Shown: one piece after another, positions 21,491 to 30,031 of the stretch
How positions within the stretch are numbered: position 1 is the stretch's first letter
Layout of the letters: the number at the start of each line of letters is the position of its first letter
NCBI GenBank assembly: GCA_037447605.1
Contig: JBBHKD010000025.1
Coordinates: 1 to 30,031, forward strand
Length of the DNA stretch: 30,031 bases
Source: Zygnema circumcarinatum
Lineage: Eukaryota; Streptophyta; Zygnematophyceae; Zygnematales; Zygnemataceae
Direction: 5' to 3'
Translations under genes and position numbers: made by a program
The notes under the pieces: generated by a model
The model's database searches: none
What the model saw: only the letters and a program-made list of their open reading frames with translations
Told to the model about the DNA's origin: nothing

Positions 21491-22680
21491 GCGATACGGC
21501 GGACTCACATCAGAGACCGACGGGCCGCAGAATTTCGGTGCAAAAGCGTAAAGACAAAAAAATCGTTATGTATAACGGAGCCGACGCCAGATAGAACGCA
21601 ACCTATCGCGACGCGTCACAAAAACGTCCATATCCGGTCAGGAGAACGCTTAATTGACTCAAACTTTTTGTGCATACGGCGGACTCACCGGTAGAAATTT
21701 GACGCCGGGAAATTCCCGGGGCGCAAAAGAGTAAAAAGACAAAAGCTATTTAATAATGAGTTTGACGCAGATAGAACGCAACCTATTACACTGCCACAAA
21801 ACGTCCATATTCTGAAAAGAGCATCAACAAATTGACCTCAAACGTTTTGTTGATGGCGGACTCACCGGCAGAGCGACGCTGAGAAATTCCGGTGCAAAAA
21901 GAGTAAAGACAAAAAGTTATGTATAACGGATGTGACACGTGATGAACGCAACTTATCAAGACGCCACAAACGTCCATATCCGGAATAGTGGACAACGCTT
22001 AATTGACTCAAACTTTTGCGATACGGCGGACTCCACCAGGAGCCGAGAAATTCCGGTGCAAAGTTAATAAAAAGACAAAAAGCATGCATAACGGAGCCGA
22101 CGCGTGATAGAACGCGAACCTATCGCGACGCGCCACAAAAACGTCCATATCCGGACAGGTGGAGAACGCTTAATCGACTCTCAAACTTTTGCGATACGCT
22201 GACTCAATCGGGTAGAGCGACAAATGGTAAATTTCGGGCGCAAAAGAAAGAAAAGACAAAAACGTTACGTGATAACGTACCGATCGCAGATAGTGAACGC
22301 GAACTCTACCGCATGCGCCAAAACGTCCATACGTGAATAACAGGAGAATCTTAATTGACTCAAACTTTTGTGCATACGGCGGACCTGCATCAGAGTCGGA
22401 CGCCCGAATCTTCGTGCAAAGCGCAAAGATAAAAACGTTATGTATAACGGATGACGCAGATAGAACGCGAACCTATCGTGACGCGCCACAAAACGTCCAT
22501 ATCCGGTCAGTGGAGAACGCTTTACCTGACTCAAACTTTTTGCGCGATACGGCGACTCACAGTGAGTGACGCTGGGAAATTTCGGTGCAAAAGAGTAAAA
22601 GACAAAAAAGTTATGTATAACGGAGTGGACGTGTATAGAACGGCAGAGTATTGCACCGGGCACGAAAACCTGCATATGTG
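21478..22680. other. Longest disturbed stretch, GC-shifted (patch 12)
   Basis: About seven consecutive monomers are altered at many sites, with spacings of 169-179 bp. Substitutions go mostly towards G+C: TTGCACGTGTC to TCGCGACGCGTC or TCGCGACGCGCC, CTGAATAG to CCGGTCAG or CCGGACAG, GGAGTGGACGTG to GGAGCCGACGC, AATTTCGG to AATTCCGG. The A-rich segment and TTGACTCAAAC survive best. No foreign sequence is present. Confidence 0.65.
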
Positions 22681-23759
22681 AATAGAAAGAACGCCAAATT
22701 GACTCAAACTTTTTGTGCATACGGCGGACTCACTGTAGAGTGACGCTGAGAAATTTCGGTGCAAAAGAGTAAAAGACAAAAAAGTTATGTATAACGGAGT
22801 GGACATGTATAGGAACGCAACTTATTGCACGTGTCACAAAAACGTCCATATCTGAATAGGGACAACGCTTAATTGACGCAAACTTTTTGTGCATACGGCG
22901 GACTCACTGTAGGGTGACGCTGACAAATTTCGGTGCAAAAGAATAAAAGACAAAAAAGTTATGTATAACGGAGTGGACGTGTATAGGAACGCAACCTATT
23001 GCACGTGTCACAAAAACGTCCATATCTGAATAGGGAGAACGCTTAATTGACTCAAACTTTTTGTGCATACGGCGGACTCACTGTAGAGTGACGCTGAGAA
23101 ATTTCGGTGCAAAAGAGTAAAAGACAAAAACGTTATGTATAACAGAGTGGACGTGTATAGGAACGCAACCTATTGCACGTGTCACTAAAACGTCCATATC
23201 TGAATAGGGAGAACGCTTAATTGACTCAAACTTTTTGTGCATACGGCGGACTCACTGTAGAGTGACGCTGAGAAATTTCGGTGCAAAAGCGTAAAAGACA
23301 AAACGTTATGTATAATCTGAGCTGACGTATAGGAACGCGAACCTATTGCACGTGTCACAAAAAACGTCCATATCCGAATAATAGGGAGAACGCTTTAATT
23401 GACTCAAACTTTTGTGCATACGCGGACTCACTGTGGTGAGTGACGCTGGAAATTCTGGCAAAAAGAGTAAAAGACAAAAAAGTTATGAATAACGGAGTGG
23501 ACGTGTATAGGAACGCAACCTATTACACCTGTCAAAAAAACGTCCATATCTGAATAGAAAGAACGCCAAATTGACTCAAACTTTTTGTGCATACGGCGGA
23601 CTCACTGTAGAGTGACGCTGAGAAATTTTGGTGCAAAAGAGTAAAAGACAAAAAAGTTATGTATAACGGAGTGGACATGTATAGGAACGCAACTTATTGC
23701 ACGTGTCACAAAAACGTCCATATCTGAATAGGGACAACGCTTAATTGACTCAAACTTTT
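21849..23759. repeat. Five-monomer periodicity, second set (monomers 126-136)
   Basis: Monomers entered through a GAAAAGAGC/GAATAGAAAG end begin at 21849, 22715 and 23587, about 866 and 872 bp apart. They are preceded by monomers with AAAAGCG-type and CTGGG- or GAATAACGG-type variants, as in the other higher-order copies. The first half of this set is heavily disturbed, so assignments there are tentative. Confidence 0.5.
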
Positions 23760-24085
23760 GTGCATACGGGTGGACTCATAATCAGAGTGACGCTTGAGAA
23801 ATTTCGGTGCAAAAGAATAAAAAGACAAAAAGCTATGTATGGGAACGGAGCCGACGCGGTATGAACGAACTCATCAGACGTGTCACAAAAACGTCCATAT
23901 CCTAATAGGAGAACGCTTAATTGACTCAAACTTTTTGTGCATACGGCGACTCATCAGAGTGACGCTGAGAAATTCCCGGTGCAAAAGAGGCAAAGATAAA
24001 ACGTTATGGTAAACAGAGTGGACGTCGTATAGAACGCAACTCTATCAGACGGTTACCAAAACGCCCATATCTGAATACGGAGAAC
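23300..24085. other. Disturbed monomers (patch 13)
   Basis: Altered stretches at 23300-23465 and 23765-24085 are separated by clean sequence. Examples are AATCTGAGCTGACG, GAACGGAGCCGACGCGG, CATCAGACGTG and AAATTCCCGGTGC. Confidence 0.55.
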
Positions 24086-26743
24086 GCTTAATTGACTCAA
24101 ACTTTTTGTGCATACGGCGGACTCACTGTAGAGTGACGCTGAGAAATTTCGGTGCAAAAGCGTAAAAGACAAAAACGTTATGTATAACGGAGTGGACGTG
24201 TATAGGAACGCAACCTATAGCACGTGTCACAAAAACGTCCATATCTGAATAGGGAGAACGCCAAATGGACTCAATCTTTTTGTGCATACGGCGGACACAC
24301 AGTAGAGTGACGCTAAGAAATTTCGGAGCACAAAAGTAAAAGACAAAAAAGTTATATTTAACGGAGTGGACGTGTATAGGAACGCAACTTATTGCACGTG
24401 TCACAAAAACGTCCATATCTGAATAGGGACAACGCTTAATTGACTCAAACTTTTTTTGCATACGGCGGACTCACTGTAGAGTGACGCTGAGAAATTTCGG
24501 TGCAAAAGAATAAAAGACAAAAAAGTTATGTATAACGGAGTGGACGTGTATAGGAACGCAACCTATTGCACGTGTCACAAAAACGTCCATATCAGGTTAG
24601 GGAGAACGCTTAATTGACTCTAACTTTTTGTGCATACGGCGGACTCACTATAGAGTGACGATGAGAAATTTAGGTGCAAAAAAATAAAAGACAAAAATAT
24701 TATATATAACGGAGTGGACGTGTATAGGAACGCAACCTATTGCACGTGTCACAAAAACGTCCATATTTGAATGGGGAGAACGCCAAATTGACTCAAACTT
24801 TTTGTGCATACGGCGGACTCACTATAGAGTGACGATGAGAAATTTCGGTGCAAAAGAATAAAAGACAAAAAAGTTATGTATAACGGAGTGGATGTGTATA
24901 CGAACGCAACCTATAGCACGTGTCACAAAAACGTCCATATCTGAATAAGGAGAACGCCAAATGGACTCAATCTTTTTGTGCATACGGCGGACACACAGTA
25001 GAGTGACGCTAAGAAATTTCGGAGCACAAAAGTAAAAGACAAAAAAGTTATATATAACGGAGTGGACGTGTATAGGAACGCAACCTATTGCACGTGTCAC
25101 AAAAACGTCCATATCTGAATAGGGAGAACGCTTAAATGACTCAAACTTTTGTGCATACGGCGGACTCACTGTAGAGTAACGCCGCGAAATTTCGGTGCAA
25201 AAGAGTAAAAGAAAAGATAGTTATGTATAACGGAATGGACATGATGTGAACACAACTTATCGCGACGCGGTCACAAAACGTCCATATCCTCAATAGGGAG
25301 AACGCTTAATTGACTCCAAACTTTTTGTGCATACGGCGGACCTGGCATCGTGAGAGTGACGCCTGTGAAATTCCCCCGGTGCAAAAAGTATAAAAGACAA
25401 AAAGCTATGTATAACTGGAGCTGACATGTACAAAGAACGCAACTTATCGCGACGCTTGCCACAAAAACGTCCATATCCGGTTAAGGAGAACGCCAAATGG
25501 ACTCAATCTTTTTGTGCATACGGCGGACACACAGTAGAGTGACTCTAAGAAATTTCGGAGGACAAAAGTAAAAGACAAAAAAGTTATGTATAACGGAGTG
25601 GACGTGTATAGGAACGCAACCTATTGCACGTGTCACAAAAACGTCCATATCTGAATAGGGAGAACGCTTTATTGACTCAAACTTTTTGTGCATACGGCGG
25701 ACTCAATCAGAGTGACGCTGAAATTTCGGTGCAAAAAGAATAAAAAGACAAAAAAGTTATGTATAACGGAGTGGACGTGCATGTGAACGCTAACCTATCA
25801 AGACGCGCCACAAAACGTTCATATCTGGAATAGTGGAGAACGCTTAATTGACTCCAAACTTTTTGTGCATACGGCGGACTCATCAGAGAGTGACGCTGAG
25901 AGATTTCGCAGCAAAAGAGTAAAAGACAAAATAGTTAAGGCGGCGGCAACGGATGACATGTATAGAACGCAACTTATCGCGACGCTGGCTGGCCAAAAAC
26001 GTCCATATCTGAATAAGGGACAACGCTTAATTGACTCAAACTTTTTGTGCATACGGCGGACTCACCTGTAGGAGTGACGCTGAGAAATTCTGGTGCAAAA
26101 AGAATAAAAGACAAAAAGTTATGTATAACGGAGTGGACGTATAGAACGCTAACCTATCGCACGGTCACAAAAACGTCCATATCTGAATAACAGGAGAACG
26201 CTTAATTGACTCAAACTTTTGGTGCATACGGCGGACTCACTGTAGAGTGACGCTGAGAAATTTCGGTGCAAAAGAATAAAAGACAAAAAAGTTATGTATA
26301 ACGGAGTGGACATGTATAGGAACGCAACTTATTGCACGTGTCACAAAAACGTCCATATCTGAATAGGGACAACGCTTAATTGACTCAAACTTTTTGTGCA
26401 TACGGCGGACTCACTGTAGAGTGACGCTGAGAAATTTCGGTGCAAAAGAATAAAAGACAAAAAAGTTATGTATAACGGAGTGGACGTGTATAGGAACGCA
26501 ACCTATTGCACGTGTCACAAAAACGTCCATATCTGAATAGGGAGAACGCTTAATTGACTCAAACTTTTTGTGCATACGGCGGACTCAGTGTAGAGTGCCG
26601 CTAAGAAATTTCGGTGCAAAAGAGTAAAAGACAAAAAAGTTATGTATAACGGAGTTGACATGTATAGGAACGCAACTTATTGCACGTGTCACAAAAACGT
26701 CCATATCTGAATAGGGACAACGCTTAATTGACTCAAACTTTTT
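23587..26743. repeat. Segmental duplication, right copy (monomers 136-153)
   Basis: This is the partner of 11182-14315. It is clean at 24108-25150 where the left copy is disturbed (11955-12180), and disturbed at 25165-25490 where the left copy is clean, so each copy can be used to judge the other. The markers match in order at 71-monomer displacement up to GTGCCGCTAAG near 26595; after that the next monomer no longer matches. Confidence 0.75.
25165..26215. other. Disturbed monomers (patch 14)
   Basis: Altered stretches at 25165-25490 and 25700-26215 flank a clean monomer at 25514. Recurrent forms are TCGCGACGC (25261, 25446, 25977), TCAAGACGCGCC (25798) and ATCCGGTTAAGG (25474). One landmark interval is 187 bp. 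Confidence 0.55.
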
Positions 26744-27184
26744 GTGCATACGGCGGACTCACTGTAGAGTGACGCTGAGAAATTTCGGTGCAAAAGAGTA
26801 AAAGACAAAAACGTTATGTATAACGGAGTGGACGTGTATAGGAACGCAACCTATTGCACGTGTCACAAAAACGTCCATATCTGAATAGGGACAACGCTTA
26901 ATTGACTCAAACTTTTTGTGCATACGGCGGACTCACTGTAGAGTGACGTTGAGAAATTTCGGTGCAAAAGAGTAAAAGACAAAAAAGTTATGTATAACGG
27001 AGTGGACGTGTATAGGAACGCAACCTATTGCACGTGTCACAAAAACGTCCATATCTGAATAGGGAGAACGCTTAATTGACTCAAACTTTTTGTGCATACG
27101 GCGGACTCACTGTAGGGTGACGCTGAGAAATTTCGGTGCAAAAGAGTAAAAGACAAAAAAGTTATGTATAACGGAGTGGACATG

Positions 27185-28560
27185 TAAAGGAACGCACTTA
27201 TCAAGACGCGGTCACAAAACGTCCATATCTGAATAGTGGGACAACGCTTTAATTGACTCAAACTTTTTGTGCATACGGCGGGACTCATCAGAGAGTGACG
27301 CTGAGAAATTTCGGTGCAAAAGAATAAAAAGACAAAAGTTATGTATAACGGAGTGGACGCTTGTGATAGAACGCTAACCTATCGCATCGTCACAAAACGT
27401 CCATATTCGAATAGGGAGAACGCTTAATTGACTCAAACTTTTAGGCATACGGCGGACTCAAAGGTAGAGTGCCGCTAAGAAATTCCCTGGCAGCAAAAGA
27501 GTAAAAGACAAAAAAGTTATGTATAAAGGTGTTGATATGTATACGAACGCCACCTATTGCACGTGGTCACGAAGACACTCTTACCTTACTCGGCACAATG
27601 CTTAATTGACTCAAACTTTTTGTGCATACGGCGGACTCACTGTAGAGTAACGCTGCGAAATTTCGGTGCAAAAGAGTAAAAGACAAAAAAGTTATGTATA
27701 ACGGAGTGGACATGTATAGGAACACAACTTATTGCACGTGTCACAAAAACGTCCATATCTGAATAGGGAGAACGCTTAATTGACTCAAACTTGTTGTGCA
27801 TACGGCGGACTCACTGTAGAGTGACGCTAAGAAATTTCGGTGCAAAAGAAAAAAAGACAAAAAAGTTATGTATAACGGAGTGGACATGTATAGGAACGCA
27901 ACTTATTGCACGTGTCACAAAAACGTCCATATCTGAATAAGGAGAACGCCAAATGGACCTCAATCTTTTTGTGCATTGTACGGCGACACACAAAGTAGAA
28001 ATGACGCTAAGAAATTTCGAGCGCAAAAGTAAAAGACAAAAAGTTATATATAACGGAAAGGACGCAGCATAATGAACGCTAACCTATTGCACGTCAAAAA
28101 AAACGTCCATATCTGAATAAAGAACGCCAAATCGACTCAAACGTTTCCTTTATAAGATAATGGCGGACTCACCGGTAGAAGTGACGCTGAGAAATTCCGG
28201 TGCAAAGAGTAAAAGACAAAAAGTTATGATAACGGAGTGGGATAATGATAGAACGCGAACTTATCAGACGTGTCAAGCAAAAAACGTCCATATTTGAATA
28301 ACAGTGGAAACGCCAAATCGACTCAAACTTTTGTGCATACGGCGGATTCAATCGAGAGTAACGCCGGTTTCGGTGCACAAAACTAAAAAGACAAAAAGTT
28401 ATATATGGAATGGAGTGGGATGTGTATACCTAACGCGTTCTATAAAGACGCGCCACAAAAAACGTCAAGATTCCATCAGTGGAGTAACGCCAAACGGATC
28501 ACCTTTTGTGCATACGGCGGACAATAATGAGAGGACGCTAAGAAATTCCTGAGCACAAAA
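27185..28560. other. Disturbed monomers (patch 15)
   Basis: Altered stretches at 27185-27590 and 27955-28560 lie mostly within higher-order copy C; the equivalents in copies A and B are mainly clean. The landmark near 28150 is replaced by TTTCCTTTATAAGATAATGG. Recurrent forms TCAAGACGCGG and TATCAGACGTG appear. Confidence 0.6.
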
Positions 28561-29199
28561 GTAAAAGACAAAAAAGTTATATTTAACGGAGTGGACGTGT
28601 ATAGGAACGCAACTTATTGCACGTGTCACAAAAACGTCCATATCTGAATAGGGACAACGCTTAATTGACTCAAACTTTTTGTGCATACGGCGGACTCATT
28701 GTAGAGTGACGCTGACAAATTTCAGTGCAAAAGAATAAACAAAAAAGTTATGTATAACGGAGTGGACGTGTATAGGAACGCAACCTATTGCACGTGTCAC
28801 AAAAACGTCCATATCTGAATAGGGAGAACGCTTAATTGACTCAAACTTTTTGTGCATACGGCGGACTCACTGTAGAGTGACGCTGAGAAATTTCGGTATG
28901 AAAGAGTAAAAGACAAAAACGTTATGTATAACAGAGTGGACGTGTATAGGAACGCAACCTATTGCACGTGTCACTAAAACGTCCATATGTGAATAGGGAG
29001 AACGCTTAATTGACTCAAACTTTTTGTGCATACGGCGGACTCACTGTAGAGTGACGCTGAGAATTTTCGGTGCAAAAGCGTAAAAGACAAAAACGTTATG
29101 TATAACGGAGTGGACGTGTATAGGAACGCAACCTATTGCACGTGTCACAAAAACGCCCATATCTGAATAGGGACAACGCTTAATTGACGCAAACTTTTT
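27445..29199. repeat. Ten-monomer higher-order block, copy C (monomers 158-167)
   Basis: The variant order equals the first ten monomers of the blocks at 14142 and 16949. It ends after the GAGAATTTTCGG monomer: the next copy (29200) has CTGAG and GAATAAAAG where the other blocks have CTGGG (or CTGAG) and TTATGAATAACGG. Much of 27535-28560 is disturbed, but the signatures remain readable. Monomer 165 has a 3-base deletion (AATAAACAAAAAAG near 28735). Confidence 0.8.
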
Positions 29200-29639
29200 G
29201 TGCATACGGCGGACTCACTGTAGAGTGACGCTGAGAAATTTCGGTGCAAAAGAATAAAAGACAAAAAAGTTATGTATAACGGAGTAGACGTGTATAGGAA
29301 CGCAACCTAATGCACGGGCCACAAAAACGTCCATATCTGAATAGGGAGAACGCTTAATTGACTCAAACTTTTTGTGCATACGGCGGACTCACTGTAGAGT
29401 GACGCTGAGAAATTTCGGTGCAAAAGAGTAAAAGACAAAAAAGTTATGTATAACGGAGTGGACATGTATAGGAACGCAACTTATTGCACGTGTCACAAAA
29501 ACGTCCATATCTGAATAGGGACAACGCTTAATTGACTCAAACTTTTTGTGCATACGGCGGACTCACTCGGTAGAGTGACGCTGAGAAATTTCGGTGCAAA
29601 AGAGTAAAAGACAAAAAAGTTATGTATAACGGAGTGGAC

Positions 29640-29770
29640 ATGTATAGAACGCAAACTTATCAGACGTGTCACAAAAACGTCCATATCTGAATGCGGACAA
29701 CGCTTAATTCGACTCAAACTTTTGTGCATACGGCGACTCACCAGAGTGACGCTGAGAAATTCCTGGTGCA
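29640..29770. other. Disturbed monomers (patch 16)
   Basis: A short altered stretch has TATAGAACGCAAACTTATCAG, CGGCGACTCACCAGAG and AAATTCCTGGTGC. A similar change (TTATCGCGACGTG) starts again at about 29990 and runs off the window end. Confidence 0.5.
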
Positions 29771-30031
29771 AAAGAATAAAAGACAAAAAAGTTATGTATA
29801 ACGGAGTGGACGTGTATAGGAACGCAACTTATTGCACGTGTCACAAAAACGTCCATATCTGAATAGGGAGAACGCTTAATTGACTCAAACTTTTTGTGCA
29901 TACGGCGGACTCACTGTAGAGTGACGCTGAGAAATTTCGGTGCAAAAGAGTAAAAGACAAAAAAGTTATGTATAACGGAGTGGACATGTAAAGGAACGCA
30001 ACTTATCGCGACGTGTCACAAAACGTCCATA

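Larger units (their letters stand above)
1..30031. repeat. Tandem array of a 174-bp satellite monomer (about 172 copies)
   Basis: Every part of the window aligns to one monomer. I located 172 successive copies of the landmark GTGCATACGG or a clear variant, from 28 to 29896, nearly all 173-174 bp apart in clean stretches; 162-187 bp spacings occur only in disturbed patches. All copies are head-to-tail in one orientation. There is no unique sequence, inserted transposon or array edge. Landmarks in order within a monomer: GTGCATACGGCGGACTCAC, a GAGTGACGCTGAG segment, AATTTCGGTGCAAAAG, an A-rich segment, GTTATGTATAACGG, GGACGTGTATAGGAACG, a CACGTG site, AAAACGTCCATATC, and a TTGACTCAAAC end. Such arrays usually form centromeric or pericentromeric heterochromatin in eukaryotes; that location is inferred. 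I do not recognise the family. Confidence 0.98.

Noticed and set aside
22016-22336. Plus-strand open frame of 106 codons in the longest disturbed stretch
   Set aside because: It exists only because small insertions and substitutions remove stops in a damaged part of the repeat. Clean copies do not carry it.
21478-22680. A separate, second satellite family inserted in the array
   Set aside because: The stretch keeps monomer order, length and phase, and has the same altered words as isolated patches elsewhere, so it is the same repeat in altered form.
1-30031. CRISPR array
   Set aside because: Direct repeats with unique spacers are absent; the whole 174-bp period is repeated with no variable spacer.
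1-30031. Transposon or retroelement insertions, or terminal repeats
   Set aside because: Every stretch, including the disturbed ones, still aligns to the monomer. No target-site duplication, terminal inverted repeat or coding remnant was seen.
1-30031. tRNA, rRNA or 5S-derived satellite
   Set aside because: I found no rRNA-like sequence and no RNA polymerase III A/B-box pair in the monomer.

Overview
The whole 30,031-base window is one uninterrupted tandem array of a satellite repeat of about 174 bp. I see no protein-coding gene, no RNA gene, no transposon and no unique sequence. Using the landmark GTGCATACGG, and its recognisable variants in damaged copies, I placed 172 monomer starts from 28 to 29896. 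Their mean spacing is about 174.7 bp, and in clean stretches it is almost always 173 or 174 bp. All monomers lie in the same orientation, and the array runs off both ends of the window. Monomer N below means the Nth landmark.

A nucleosome-sized monomer, unbroken homogenisation and multi-monomer higher-order copies are typical of a eukaryotic satellite in centromeric or pericentromeric heterochromatin. I do not recognise the family and cannot name the organism. The consensus is about 41% G+C with about 10 CpG per monomer (observed/expected about 1.4 by hand count). This argues against long CpG-depleting methylation, or for a young array.

Layout: (a) 1-1090, array ending in a disturbed stretch; (b) 1091-6560, mostly clean, with a six-monomer block at 2955-3999; (c) 6433-8910, a seven-monomer unit in tandem; (d) 9090-14141, mixed, with two patches of CpG-to-TpG type change; (e) 14142-19038, two copies of a 12-monomer block 16 monomers apart, with ten of the 12 found again at 27445-29199; (f) 18865-23759, variants recurring every five monomers and the longest disturbed stretch (21478-22680); (g) 23587-26743, a copy of 11182-14315 displaced by about 12.4 kb (71 monomers); (h) 26744-30031, further array with disturbed patches.

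Two things need a second look. First, many patches of 100-1200 bp carry dense, recurring changes in the same few spots of the monomer; I think they are mostly uncorrected long-read consensus errors, not evolution. Second, the monomer has an internal nested dyad around CACGTG and a partial CENP-B-box-like match, both candidate protein-binding sites. The many minus-strand open frames, up to 120 codons, are by-products of a 174-bp (58-codon) period.
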